Assembly: GCA_002355495.1 (NCBI GenBank)
Contig: AP017424.1
Location: forward strand, 6,451,501 to 6,515,500
Source: Streptomyces laurentii
Lineage (GTDB): Bacteria; Actinomycetota; Actinomycetes; Streptomycetales; Streptomycetaceae
Length of the DNA stretch: 64,000 bases
Reading direction: 5' to 3'
Both the position numbers and the translations under genes were made by a program. Below the pieces are notes generated by a model that saw only the letters and a program-made list of their open reading frames with translations, ran no database searches and was not told the DNA's origin. Shown here piece after piece: positions 17,463-28,168 of this stretch (the first letter of the stretch is position 1; each line of letters begins with the position of its first letter).

Positions 17463-19069
17463 CCATAGAGGAGCCCGTACCGGTGTCGTACGCGCACGGG
17501 GTGTCCGAGACGCCCCTGCTCGGCGACACCATCGCCGCCAACCTGGACCGCGCCGTCGCCGCCTGGCCCGAGCGCGAGGCCCTGGTCGACGTGGCCTCCG
17601 GGCGCCGCTGGACGTACGCCGCTTTCGGCGCCGACGTCGACCGGCTGGCCGACGCGCTGCTCGGCAGCGGCGTACGGAAGGGCGACCGGGTCGGCATCTG
17701 GGCCGTCAACTGCGCCGAGTGGGTCCTGGTGCAGTACGCCACGGCCCGTCTCGGCGCCGTCATGGTCAACATCAATCCGGCCTACCGCGCCCACGAGCTG
17801 GAGTACGTGCTGCGGCAGGCGGGCATCTCGCTGCTGTTCGCCTCGCTCTCCCACAAGACCAGCGACTACCGGGCCATGGTCGAGCAAGTCCGGTCCGCCT
17901 GCCCGGAGTTGCGCGAGGCCGTCTACTTCGGCGATCCGAGCTGGGACGAACTCCTCGCCCGCCGCGCCCCGGAGGGCGTCCGGCCGGAGGAACTGTCCTG
18001 CGACGAACCGGTCAACATCCAGTACACCTCGGGGACGACCGGCTTCCCGAAGGGTGCCACCCTCTCCCACCACAACATCCTCAACAACGGTTATTTCGTG
18101 GGCGAGATGGTCGCCTACAGCGAGCAGGACCGGGTCTGTCTGCCCGTGCCCTTTTACCACTGTTTCGGCATGGTGATGGGGAATCTCGCGATCACGTCAC
18201 ACGGCGCCTGCATGGTCATCCCGGCCCCCTCCTTCGACCCGGCCGCGACCCTGCGCGCCGTCCAGGACGAGCGCTGCACCTCGCTCTACGGCGTGCCGAC
18301 GATGTTCATCGCCGAACTGAACCTGCCCGACTTCGCCTCGTACGACCTGTCCACGCTGCGCACCGGCATCATGGCGGGTTCGCCATGCCCGGTGGAGGTG
18401 ATGAAGCGGGTCGTCGCCGAGATGAACATGGCCGAGGTGTCGATCTGTTACGGCATGACGGAGACCTCGCCGGTCTCCACCCAGACCCGCCGGGACGACG
18501 ACCTGGAACGGCGTACCGGCACCGTCGGGCGGGTCATGCCGCACATCGAGGTGAAGATGGTCGACCCCGCCACCGGCCTCACCGTCCCGCGCGGCACGGC
18601 GGGCGAGCTGTGCACCCGCGGCTACAGCGTGATGCTCGGCTACTGGGACGAGCCGGCGAAGACGGCGGAGGCAATCGACGAGGGCCGCTGGATGCACACC
18701 GGGGACCTCGCCGTGATGCGCGAGGACGGCTACGTCCGGATCGTCGGCCGGATCAAGGACATGATCATCCGGGGCGGGGAGAACGTGTACCCGCGCGAGA
18801 TCGAGGAGTTCCTGTACGGGCACGCCAAGATCGCCGACGTGCAGGTCGTCGGGGTGGCCGACGAGCGGTACGGCGAGGAGATCCTGGCCTGCGTGATCCC
18901 GCGTGACCCGGCCGATCCGCCCACGCTGGAGGACATCACGGAGTTCTGCCGGGACCGCCTCGCCCACTACAAGATCCCGCGGCGCCTGGAGATCCTGCCG
19001 GAGTTCCCGATGACGGTCAGCGGGAAGGTGCGGAAGGTGGAATTGCGGGCGCGGTACGGGGAGGGGTGA
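17459..19069 (+). CDS. AMP-binding fatty-acyl-CoA synthetase
   Basis: 536 residues; its ATG overlaps the preceding stop. Motifs: YTSGTTGFPKGATLSHHN (P-loop), CYGMTETSPVS, TGDLAVMREDGYVRIVGRIKDM, GGENVYPREIEEFL, and the catalytic Lys in FPMTVSGKVRKVEL. This is the FadD35-like long/medium-chain subgroup. Two ligases of different subfamilies in one operon may activate two substrates of one degradation pathway. Its last 53 bp overlap the convergent acetyltransferase gene. Confidence 0.9.
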   Translation: MTIEEPVPVSYAHGVSETPLLGDTIAANLDRAVAAWPEREALVDVASGRRWTYAAFGADVDRLADALLGSGVRKGDRVGIWAVNCAEWVLVQYATARLGAVMVNINPAYRAHELEYVLRQAGISLLFASLSHKTSDYRAMVEQVRSACPELREAVYFGDPSWDELLARRAPEGVRPEELSCDEPVNIQYTSGTTGFPKGATLSHHNILNNGYFVGEMVAYSEQDRVCLPVPFYHCFGMVMGNLAITSHGACMVIPAPSFDPAATLRAVQDERCTSLYGVPTMFIAELNLPDFASYDLSTLRTGIMAGSPCPVEVMKRVVAEMNMAEVSICYGMTETSPVSTQTRRDDDLERRTGTVGRVMPHIEVKMVDPATGLTVPRGTAGELCTRGYSVMLGYWDEPAKTAEAIDEGRWMHTGDLAVMREDGYVRIVGRIKDMIIRGGENVYPREIEEFLYGHAKIADVQVVGVADERYGEEILACVIPRDPADPPTLEDITEFCRDRLAHYKIPRRLEILPEFPMTVSGKVRKVELRARYGEG

Positions 19070-19631
19070 TCCGGCCCGCGCGCGACATGGCCTCGGGTGC
19101 CGCTTCCGTCCGTGCCGCCGCGATCTCGCGGCGCATGCAGACCCGGGGCCAGGTGGCCAGGCCGTGCGCCGCCTCGGCCTGGCTGATCGCCCTCAGCCCG
19201 TCGGTGAGCGCGGGATCGCCCTCGCCGACGCGGCGGAAGCCGAGCCGGGCGTAGTACGGGGCGTTCCACGGGACCTCGGCGAAGGTCGTCAGCGTCAGCG
19301 CCGTCAGGCCCCGCGCGCGGGCGGCGTCCGCGAGATGCTCGATCAGCGCCCGGCCGACGCCCCGCCGGGCGGCGTCCGGGTGCACCGACACCTGCTCGAT
19401 GTGGGCGGCGCCGTCCACGGTGTCCGTGAGCAGATAGGCGACGGGCCGGTCGGCGCCGTCCACCGCCACCCAGGCCCGGCCGTCGTCGCGGTAGCCCTCC
19501 AGAACGTCCAGCGGCAGCGGGTCGTCATCGGCGATGGCGGCCATGCCGAGGGGGCGGAAGGCCTCGCCGGCGGCGCGTTCGATGTCCTGGAGGACGGGCA
19601 GTTCGGCCGCTTCGGCCGCTCGGATGCGCAT
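19017..19631 (-). CDS. GNAT-family N-acetyltransferase
   Basis: 204 residues from ATG 19631 (MRIRAAEAAELPVLQDIERA). The acetyl-CoA pyrophosphate loop is VSVHPDAARRGVGRALIEHL, and the C-terminal fold element is NAPYYARLGFRRVGEGD. The family acetylates amines of small molecules or proteins; the acceptor is unknown. The C-terminal ~25 residues are an Ala/Pro-rich tail that overlaps the end of the convergent acyl-CoA ligase gene, so the stop may be later than in relatives. Confidence 0.87.
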   Translation of the reverse strand: MRIRAAEAAELPVLQDIERAAGEAFRPLGMAAIADDDPLPLDVLEGYRDDGRAWVAVDGADRPVAYLLTDTVDGAAHIEQVSVHPDAARRGVGRALIEHLADAARARGLTALTLTTFAEVPWNAPYYARLGFRRVGEGDPALTDGLRAISQAEAAHGLATWPRVCMRREIAAARTEAAPEAMSRAGRITPPRTAPAIPPSAPSR

Positions 19632-19662
19632 ACGTCAGTATGGCCTGCCGCGCGGGGCGCCC

Positions 19663-20463
19663 TCATTCCGGCGTGCCGCCGGTGCAGGTGGGGCCGTTGT
19701 CCGGGCTCCAGCCGCGCCCGGCGCCGTACCCGTCCTCGTCCCCGCCCCGGCGCCGCAGCAGCCCGCCGTCGCGGGAGAAGTGCGGCAGGAACAGGGTGAG
19801 CGCCGGATCGCCGTACAGCGCCACGTACAGCAGCACGTCCCGGGCGTCGGGCACCTCGCGGCGGTGCGCGGGCAGCGGGTGGCGGGCGCGCAGCGCGCTC
19901 AGCAGCCGGCGCGCGGCCCGGGTCGTCGGCGGTACGCAGAGCAGCGCGACGGCCGCCACCACTGGCAGCGCGCCGAGCACGAACGCCACCCCCGCGGCGC
20001 CGTCGCGGGGCATCGACGTGATCAGGCCCGCGCCGACCGTGACCGGCACGCAGGCCAGCAGGATCCGTGCCGCGCGCAGCCGGCCCGGCGGGCGCAGCAG
20101 CCCCGTTCTGCCGAGGTCGGTGCTCAGCGCGTCGAGCGCCTGCCGGGCCTTCGGGCGGGTCGCGAGCACCCGCAGGGCGAGGGCCCGGTGCAGCGAGCGG
20201 TGGACGCCGAGCTGGAGCGGATCACGGGTGCGGCCCGTCCCGCCGTTGGCGCGAATCGTCCCCCGCCGGCCCGCCGCCACCGCGCCCCGCTGATACAGGG
20301 CGACCAGGGCCACGGTCACGGCCGCGCGGGGACCGCCGCGCAGCATCGCCAGCGCCTCCGGTGGCAGCTCCGGCCGCTCCGGGCTGCGGGTACGCAAGAG
20401 CAGGGCCGCCAGGACCAGTTGACCGAGTGCCGCGCCAAGGAACCACCACATCCCCGTCGTCAT
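19663..20463 (-). CDS. TIGR04222-type membrane protein
   Basis: 266 residues from ATG 20463; GGGGGTG sits 6 nt before it, whereas the in-frame GTG at 20472 lies on that site. One N-terminal membrane segment (MWWFLGAALGQLVLAALLL) and two more around residues 130-180 (ILLACVPVTVGAGLITSMP, VAFVLGALPVVAAVALLC). The LPPEALAMLRGGPRAAVTVALVALY and LHRALALRVL segments match the TIGR04222 family. Many relatives end in a long Gly/Cys-rich tail; here the tail is only NGPTCTGGTPE. Function is unknown. Confidence 0.75.
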   Translation of the reverse strand: MTTGMWWFLGAALGQLVLAALLLRTRSPERPELPPEALAMLRGGPRAAVTVALVALYQRGAVAAGRRGTIRANGGTGRTRDPLQLGVHRSLHRALALRVLATRPKARQALDALSTDLGRTGLLRPPGRLRAARILLACVPVTVGAGLITSMPRDGAAGVAFVLGALPVVAAVALLCVPPTTRAARRLLSALRARHPLPAHRREVPDARDVLLYVALYGDPALTLFLPHFSRDGGLLRRRGGDEDGYGAGRGWSPDNGPTCTGGTPE

Positions 20464-20591
20464 GGTGTTCACCCCCCGACTGTGTTGTGCCCGGGGGAGG
20501 GCCGGTCGTCACATGCGGTTGGCCGAAATCCTCGGGGAGGTACGGGGGTTCGGACCCGTGGCCGGTGGGGTGGCGGGCACGCCGGGGACGG

Positions 20592-21689
20592 TCACGGGGC
20601 GCCGGTGGAGACGAGTTCCCCGGCGTGGGTGTTGACGGGCTGCGGGGTGCCCGTGAGGTCGAGGACGAAGAGCGGGATGCCGAGGCCCTCGGCACGCTCG
20701 TGCGCCTCCGGCGTGTAGCCGGCCAGGGAGAAGCAGACGCTCACGGCCGAGTGGCTGAGCCCGTTGAGCCACAGGCATTCGACGGCGCGCAGCCCGGTCG
20801 GGCGGGTGCTCGGGTCCACCTGCGCGACGAGTCCCGGGCCGCGCAGGTCCACGGCCGTGGTCGCGCGCTCCTCGGGCTGGACGACCTGGCGGAAGCCGAG
20901 CCAGCGCAGATACCCGGCGGAGGCGGCGACCGCGTCCCGCGCGGTCCGGATCGTCACCGGCCGGAACACCGCGCGCGAGCCGGAGGCGGCGCCGCAGCCG
21001 CCGGTCCGGTCGCCGGGGTGCGGCGGCAGCGGGGAGGGATGGCGGCGGTGGAAGGGGACGAGGCCGTCGGCGGTGTGGGTCTCGGGGCCGGCGGACGGGC
21101 CGGCGGAGGTGGCGGCGGACGCGGACGGGCCGGTTCCGGGGGCTTCCGTCGTGGGATCGGCGGGGGTGGTGGATCCTTCCGGACCGAAGCCTTCCGGGCG
21201 AGGGCCGTCGGGGCCCGTTCCGTCCGGGCCCGCCGCGCCCGGCCCGTACGCCCCGTACTCGAAGGCGTCCGGCTCGAACCCGCGCGGCTCGCGTCTGCCC
21301 GGCTCGATCGCACCCGGCTCGATCACACCTGGCTCGAACATGTCTGGCGTACAGGCGTCGGGGGCCTTTGCCCCGTGCCCGTATGGCCCGGGGGCCGACG
21401 GCTCCGCCTCGCACGCCCCCGGTTCCGCCGCGCCCTGGACCGGCACCCGCAGCACCGCCCCGCACGGGCAGCCGACCTCCGGGTGCGGCCAGTCGGAGGT
21501 GCGGGAGCACAGCGCGCAGCGCACGGTGACCCATTCGTCCGACCAGGTGCGGTGGGTGATCGTCGCGGCCGTGGTGCCCCCGATCAGCGCGGGCGCGACC
21601 GGGGCGCCGCACACGCAGGGGAAGGCGGGAGCCGCGTACCGCACCGTGCGAAGGCATTCCGGACAGCGCACCTGGACCGAGTCACCCAC
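20592..21689 (-). CDS. Zinc-ribbon protein with C-terminal Mrr-like (restriction-endonuclease-fold) domain
   Basis: 365 residues from GTG 21689 (MGDSVQVRCPECLRTVRY); GGGGG lies 6 nt upstream. Residues 9-35 (CPEC...CVCG) and about 55-80 (CALC...CPCG) are two treble-clef/zinc-ribbon-like Cys pairs. A long linker of EPG/GPDG repeats follows. The last ~110 residues (ASAGYLRWLGFRQVV, AVDLRGPGLVAQVD, CFSLAGYTPEAHERAEGLGI, PLFVLDLTG) follow the order of the Mrr catalytic domain. The expected QxK lysine is D (AQVD), so nuclease activity may be lost. Cytoplasmic. An alternative ATG at 21761 would add 24 residues. The Mrr assignment is by pattern and moderate. Confidence 0.6.
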   Translation of the reverse strand: MGDSVQVRCPECLRTVRYAAPAFPCVCGAPVAPALIGGTTAATITHRTWSDEWVTVRCALCSRTSDWPHPEVGCPCGAVLRVPVQGAAEPGACEAEPSAPGPYGHGAKAPDACTPDMFEPGVIEPGAIEPGRREPRGFEPDAFEYGAYGPGAAGPDGTGPDGPRPEGFGPEGSTTPADPTTEAPGTGPSASAATSAGPSAGPETHTADGLVPFHRRHPSPLPPHPGDRTGGCGAASGSRAVFRPVTIRTARDAVAASAGYLRWLGFRQVVQPEERATTAVDLRGPGLVAQVDPSTRPTGLRAVECLWLNGLSHSAVSVCFSLAGYTPEAHERAEGLGIPLFVLDLTGTPQPVNTHAGELVSTGAP

Positions 21690-21826
21690 TCCGAACCCCC
21701 TTCGCGTCGTGCGCTCCCATCGTCCACCAATCGGGGACTTCGGGGGAGGGAGTTCGGCCATCGCGCGGCCTTCGGCGCGGGTCCGGCGGTTCCGGGAGGG
21801 TCCGCGGGGAACGTGTGGGCCGTCTC

Positions 21827-21856
21827 TTGACGCCTTTTCGACACGCCACCTACATT
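21827..21856 (+). promoter_or_regulatory. Predicted sigma-70-type promoter of gcl
   Basis: TTGACG (21827-21832), an 18-bp spacer, then TACATT (21851-21856). The predicted start, near 21863, lies just upstream of the TTCC-N7-GGAA operator, so a bound repressor would block early elongation or initiation. Confidence 0.65.
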
Positions 21857-21879
21857 GCTTCCATATAGCAGAACAGTAC

Positions 21880-21894
21880 TTCCGCATTACGGAA
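21880..21894. promoter_or_regulatory. AllR-type operator upstream of gcl
   Basis: TTCCGCATTACGGAA, a 15-bp palindrome with 5-bp arms, 28 bp before the gcl ATG. Near-identical palindromes occur before hyi, allB and (weaker) aceB in this window, and an IclR/AllR gene is present. Confidence 0.75.
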
Positions 21895-21922
21895 TTGTCC
21901 CCGCTGGAGCAGGAGCACTCCC

Positions 21923-23719
<1,797 letters not shown>

Positions 23720-23753
23720 GCGCGGGTCCAGCCCGCGGGGCGGGTCTCACGAG

Positions 23754-23794
23754 CCTGACGGGCGGGCCCGGTGTGCGGGGGCCCGCCCGTCAGG
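23754..23794. terminator. Bidirectional terminator after gcl
   Basis: Perfect 16-bp arms (23754-23769, 23779-23794) and a 9-nt loop between converging gcl and the ArsR-like gene. It includes that gene's stop codon. Confidence 0.88.
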
Positions 23795-24770
23795 CCTCCG
23801 CCGACGCCGCCCGGACGAGCACGGTGCCGGCCTCGGTCCGGTCGTACAGGACCGAGCGGCCCGCCCGGCGCCGCCGTACCAGACCGGCGTCGAGCAGCAC
23901 CTTCAGATGGCGCCCCACCGACCCGAGTCCCTGCCCGGTCAGCGCCACCAACTGGCTGGTGGACGTGGGGGTTCCGAGGCGAACGAGGACTCCCGCCCGC
24001 CCGCGTCCGAGCAAGGCCGCCAGTGCCTCGGGCGCCCCCGCCGCCGACACGTCCGCGAGGGCGCCCGCGCACGGGTACACCACCGCGTACCGCTCGGAAC
24101 CCTCCCAGGACACCCAGCCCTTGGTGAACGTCACGGGCACGAAGAGCAGCCGGCCTCCGCCCACCGAACGCGGTGGCAGGTCACGGGAGTTGACCTGGAG
24201 GCGGCCGTCGCCGAGCCAGCGCAGCCTCCCCGGGCACAGCGCGTCGAGCGCCGCCGCCCAGCCGCCCCGGCCGAGCAGCGCGGTCCGGGCCGTGACGTCG
24301 GCCTCCAGGACGCGGCGCCGGCGCGGCCAGTCGGGGCGTACGGTCTCCCGCCACACCCACTCCAGGACCTCGGCCATCCGGTGCGGAAGGTCGGGGGCCG
24401 AGCGCAGTGGCTCCGGCACGGTCCCGCCGATGGACACCTCCAACTGGGGGACGGCATCGGCGGGTTCGGCGTCCCGTACCGCAGCCACCTCCTCCTCGAA
24501 GGACTGCTCGCGCTCACCGGACGGGGTCGGCGTGAGGAAGTCCGCGTTCCAGGTGGGACCGAGCGCCGCCCGGACGAGCAGCGCGTCCGGCCGGCGGGCC
24601 GCCAGGCGCTCCCGGTAGGCGGGCAGATGCGCGGCCAGCCAGGCGCGTTCGCCCGGATGCCCGCCCGCGGCCGCGTGCAGGGTCTTCAGGGCCGCGATGG
24701 TCTCCGCGAGTGGCGAGAGGACGAAACGGCTGCCCGCCAGGGAATCCGTACCGATGTGCCACCAGCCCAT
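23790..24770 (-). CDS. ArsR-type winged-helix regulator with N-terminal DUF5937-like domain
   Basis: 326 residues from ATG 24770 (MGWWHIGTDSLAGSRFVLSP). The N-terminal two thirds match the large domain found in Streptomyces ArsR-like regulators (FVLSPLAETIAALKTLH, WVWRETVRPDWPRRRRVLEAD, VFTKGWVSW region). The C-terminal helix-turn-helix is LGTPTSTSQLVALTGQGLGSVGRHLKVLLDAGLVRRRRAGRSVLY. It is divergent from an MFS exporter 101 bp away, which suggests it represses that transporter. No metal-binding Cys cluster is seen, so a metal-sensor role is unlikely. The inducer is unknown. Confidence 0.85.
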   Translation of the reverse strand: MGWWHIGTDSLAGSRFVLSPLAETIAALKTLHAAAGGHPGERAWLAAHLPAYRERLAARRPDALLVRAALGPTWNADFLTPTPSGEREQSFEEEVAAVRDAEPADAVPQLEVSIGGTVPEPLRSAPDLPHRMAEVLEWVWRETVRPDWPRRRRVLEADVTARTALLGRGGWAAALDALCPGRLRWLGDGRLQVNSRDLPPRSVGGGRLLFVPVTFTKGWVSWEGSERYAVVYPCAGALADVSAAGAPEALAALLGRGRAGVLVRLGTPTSTSQLVALTGQGLGSVGRHLKVLLDAGLVRRRRAGRSVLYDRTEAGTVLVRAASAEA

Positions 24771-24871
24771 GCCCGCGTACCCCGCCTCTCGCCGTCCCCT
24801 CCGGACCGCGACCTTTCGCCGCCTCGCGAAACAGTACCGAGCGGCTCCGCCGTTCACCCAGACTCCGGCGC

Positions 24872-26077
24872 ATGCCCCGCTACCGCGATCTCTTCCGCGC
24901 CCCCGAGTTCACCCCGCTCTTCCTGAGCGGCTCCGCGCACGTCGCCGCCCAGACCCTCAGCGGGCTCGGCCTCGCCACGCTCGTCTACCGCGCCACGGAC
25001 TCCCCGCTGCTCGCCGCCCTCGCGATGTTCGGCCCGAGCCTCGCCCAGCTCGTCGGCGCCACCACGCTCCTGTCGGCCGCCGACCGGCTGCCGCCGCGCG
25101 CCGTACTCACCGGCGTCGCCCTGGTCTTCGCCGCCGGCACCGCGGCCCAGGCACTTCCCGGCCTGCCCGTCGGCGCGGCCTTCGCCCTCCTCTTCCTCCA
25201 AGGGCTCGTCGGCTCCGTCGGCGGGGGAGCGCGGTACGGGCTGCTCAACGAGATCCTGCCGCGCGAGCGCTACCTCATCGGCCGCTCCGTGCTCAACATG
25301 GCCACCGGGATCAGCCAGATCGCCGGCTTCGCGACCGGCGGGGCCCTGGTCGCCCTGCTCTCGCCGCGCGGCACCCTGCTCGCGGGCGCGGCACTCTATC
25401 TCCTCGGCGCGCTGGTGGCCCTGACCGGCCTGTCCCGCCGCGCCCCGCGCGCCACCGGCCGGCCCTCGCCCGCCGAGACCTGGCGGACCAACGCCCGGCT
25501 GTGGTCGTCGAGGCCGCGGCGGCTCGTCTACCTCGCCCTGTGGGTGCCCAACGGCCTCGTCGTCGGCTGCGAGTCGCTCTTCGTCCCCTACTCCCCGGAA
25601 CACGCCGGACTCCTGTTCGCCTGCGGCGCGTTCGGCATGCTGGCGGGGGACGTCGCCGTCGGACGCTTCGTCCCGGCGCGCCGGCGGGGCCGGCTCGCCG
25701 CCCCGCTCCAGGCCCTGCTCGCGGCTCCGTACCTGCTCTTCGCGTTCCGGCCCGGGGTGCCGGTCGCGGTCGTCGCGGTCGCCGTGTCCGCCGTCGGCTA
25801 CAGCGCCAGCCTCCTCTACCAGGAGCGGCTCACCGCCCTCGTCCCGGACGAGCTCGGCGGCCACGCGCTCGGCCTGCACACCTCGGGCATGCTCACCCTC
25901 CAGGGGCTGAGCGCGGCCCTCGCGGGCTCGGTCGCACAACTCACCTCGCCCGCCACGGGAATGACCCTGCTCGCGGCCGGCTCGCTGCTGGTCACGGTGA
26001 TGCTCGTGCTCGCCGGGCGCGCGGGGCGGCGGCCCGCGGCGGAGGAGCGGGAGCCCGTACCGGCGAAGGCCCCGTAG
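24872..26077 (+). CDS. MFS transporter
   Basis: 401 residues from ATG 24872, with about 10-12 hydrophobic segments (for example ALAMFGPSLAQLVGATTLL, AVLTGVALVFAAGTAAQAL, PVAVVAVAVSAVGYSASLL). It lacks long loops and fits small actinobacterial MFS exporters. The charged C-terminal tail is cytoplasmic. It is divergent from the ArsR-like gene at 23790-24770, its likely regulator. Substrate unknown. Confidence 0.87.
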   Translation: MPRYRDLFRAPEFTPLFLSGSAHVAAQTLSGLGLATLVYRATDSPLLAALAMFGPSLAQLVGATTLLSAADRLPPRAVLTGVALVFAAGTAAQALPGLPVGAAFALLFLQGLVGSVGGGARYGLLNEILPRERYLIGRSVLNMATGISQIAGFATGGALVALLSPRGTLLAGAALYLLGALVALTGLSRRAPRATGRPSPAETWRTNARLWSSRPRRLVYLALWVPNGLVVGCESLFVPYSPEHAGLLFACGAFGMLAGDVAVGRFVPARRRGRLAAPLQALLAAPYLLFAFRPGVPVAVVAVAVSAVGYSASLLYQERLTALVPDELGGHALGLHTSGMLTLQGLSAALAGSVAQLTSPATGMTLLAAGSLLVTVMLVLAGRAGRRPAAEEREPVPAKAP

Positions 26078-26401
26078 TCGCACCGCGGTCCGCGACCGGG
26101 GTTCACGGACACGCGAGGGAGCGGCACCGGGGATCGTGTCCCTGGTGCCGCTCTGGTGCCCGCCCGGCGGCGCGCGGCCGGCGCGACGATGGTCGTGCGC
26201 ACCGCCGGGCGGAGTCGTGCCCCTTCCTGTGCGGGAAGGGGAGCGCCCGGGCCGCGGCGATGCCGGCGGGCGCCCGTACTCCCCTTCTTTCAGGTCAAGA
26301 AGAAGAGCCGGAGACCCTGGCCACCGCACTGGCTCGGCGCCACCGCGGCCCTCACGCTGTCCGGAGCGCCCGCCACCCCTCATCCGGGCCGGCGCTCCGG
26401 A
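26078..26401. other. Intergenic stretch with no gene
   Basis: About 320 bp between the MFS gene and the terminator hairpin. I see no ORF with coding character, no promoter and no repeat beyond GC-rich noise. Confidence 0.5.
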
Positions 26402-26442
26402 CCGCGTACGGACCCTGACCCTCCGTCAGTGTCCGTACGCGG
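26402..26442. terminator. Bidirectional terminator, MFS gene / katA
   Basis: 12-bp outer arms (26402-26413, 26431-26442) continue into an inner CTGAC/GTCAG stem with a 5-nt loop and one mismatch. It sits 16 bp past the katA stop. Confidence 0.85.
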
Positions 26443-26458
26443 TCGGGGAATCGGAGGA

Positions 26459-27916
26459 TCAGTCGGCGCGCAGGGCGTGGACCGCCTCCTCGACGCGCCG
26501 ACCGTACTCGGCGTCGGCGGCGGCGAAGTGGGCGAGGCACTTCTCCACGACGTCGTCGCGGGAGACCTGCGACAGACTGCCCGCGATGTTGGAGACGAGA
26601 CGGGCCTGCTCCGCCGCCGACATCAGCCTGTAGAGCTCGCCTGCCTGGAAGAAGTGGTCGTCCTTGGCGTGCTCCGGGGCCGCGTGCGTGCCGGTCCAGC
26701 CGTGGATCGCGAGCGGCGCGGACAGCGGGGCGTCGGTCTGGCGCGGACCGGAGTACGAGTTGGGCTCGTAGTTCCTGTCGTGGCGCGAGCCGTTGCGGGT
26801 GGCCATGAAGCCGTCGCGGCCGTAGTTGTCGGCCGGGGCCGCCTTCGGGGCGTTGACCGGCAGCTGGGTGTGGTTGACGCCGAGGCGGTAGCGGTGGGCG
26901 TCCGCGTAGGCGAAGAGGCGGCCCTGGAGCATCTTGTCCGGCGACGGGCCGATGCCCGGGACGAAGTTGTTCGGGGAGAACGCGGCCTGCTCGACCTCCG
27001 CGAACACGTTGTCCGGGTTGCGGTCCAGGACCAGCCGGCCCACCCGCTGGAGCGGGTAGTCGGCGTGCGGCCACACCTTGGTGAGGTCGAACGGGTTGAA
27101 GCGGTAGTCCGCCGCCTCGGCCGCCGGCATGATCTGGACGTAGAGGGTCCAGGACGGCGTCACGCCGCGCTCGATGGACTGCAGCAGGTCGGTCTGGTGC
27201 GAGTGCGGGTCCGCGCCGGCGAGTTCGGCGGCCTGCTCGGCGGACAGGGAGCGGACGCCCTGGTTCGTCTTGAAGTGGTACTTCACGAAGAAGGCCTCGC
27301 CCGCCTCGTTGGTCCACTGGTAGGTGTGCGAGCCGTAGCCGTTCATGTGGCGGTACGAGGCGGGGATGCCGCGGTCGCCGAACAGCCAGGTCACCTGGTG
27401 CGTGGCCTCGGGGGAGTGGGCCCAGAAGTCCCAGACGTTGTCCGCCTCCTGCTTGCCCGTGAACGGGTCGCGCTTCTGGGAGTGGATGAAGTCCGGGAAC
27501 TTGATCGGGTCCTGGATGAAGAAGACGGGCGTGTTGTTGCCGACGAGGTCGTAATTGCCCTCCTCCGTATAGAACTTCACGGCGAAGCCGCGCGGGTCGC
27601 GGACCGCGTCCGCGCCGCCGAGCGAGTCGGCCACGGTGGAGAAGCGCAGGAAGAGCTCCGTCTTCTTGCCGACCTCGGAGAGGAAGGCGGCCCGGGTGTG
27701 GGCCGTCACGTCGTCGGTGACCTCGAAGTGGCCGTAGGCGCCCGAGCCGTGGGCGTGGACGACGCGCTCCGGGATGCGCTCACGGTTGAAGCGCGCGAGC
27801 TTCTCCAGCAGGTGCTGGTCCTGGAGGAGGATCGGGCCACCGACACCGGCGGTGGCGGAGTTCTGGTTGTCGGCGACAGGGGCGCCGGACTCGGTCGTAA
27901 GCACGCGCTGCGACAT
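26459..27916 (-). CDS. katA: Monofunctional heme catalase
   Basis: 485 residues from ATG 27916 (MSQRVLTTESGAPVADNQNS). The catalytic His region is RIPERVVHAHGSGAYG, the Asn region FFIQDPIKFPDFIHSQ, and the heme-ligand Tyr signature RLFAYADAHRYRLG. It dismutates H2O2 in the cytoplasm. It lies between gcl and the glyoxylate-reductase genes and shares a 17-bp promoter palindrome with the urate oxidase operon, so its probable job here is removal of peroxide released by urate oxidase. The 5' leader of about 70 nt has a TGACTTCAC repeat (27953-27975). Confidence 0.96.
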   Translation of the reverse strand: MSQRVLTTESGAPVADNQNSATAGVGGPILLQDQHLLEKLARFNRERIPERVVHAHGSGAYGHFEVTDDVTAHTRAAFLSEVGKKTELFLRFSTVADSLGGADAVRDPRGFAVKFYTEEGNYDLVGNNTPVFFIQDPIKFPDFIHSQKRDPFTGKQEADNVWDFWAHSPEATHQVTWLFGDRGIPASYRHMNGYGSHTYQWTNEAGEAFFVKYHFKTNQGVRSLSAEQAAELAGADPHSHQTDLLQSIERGVTPSWTLYVQIMPAAEAADYRFNPFDLTKVWPHADYPLQRVGRLVLDRNPDNVFAEVEQAAFSPNNFVPGIGPSPDKMLQGRLFAYADAHRYRLGVNHTQLPVNAPKAAPADNYGRDGFMATRNGSRHDRNYEPNSYSGPRQTDAPLSAPLAIHGWTGTHAAPEHAKDDHFFQAGELYRLMSAAEQARLVSNIAGSLSQVSRDDVVEKCLAHFAAADAEYGRRVEEAVHALRAD

Positions 27917-27990
27917 TTTGCCGGGTCGACCTTTCGTGAGCTGCACTGTTGCTGACTTCACTGACTTCACTGACTGCGGGAGTGCTGAGG

Positions 27991-28032
27991 AGCGTAAGGA
28001 CGCACCGTGAAAGTCGTCAACAGTTTGTTGAA
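27991..28032 (-). promoter_or_regulatory. katA promoter with TTCAAC-N5-GTTGAC operator over the -35 box
   Basis: On the reverse strand the palindrome TTCAACAAACTGTTGAC (28032-28016) overlaps the -35 TTGACG (28020-28015). An 18-bp spacer leads to the -10 TACGCT (27996-27991). The operator core is identical to that at the uraD operon (30881-30897). Confidence 0.75.
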
Positions 28033-28168
28033 AATGGAGTGTGGTGTTCCGAGCGGCGGCGGCGCCTGGGCGCGACAGGACAGTGTCAGCGCCACCGCCG
28101 CCCGGAAGTCCGGGCGCGACCAGGCCGGTTGGGGTCGGTAGGGCCGGTCGGAACCGCTGGGGTCCGGG

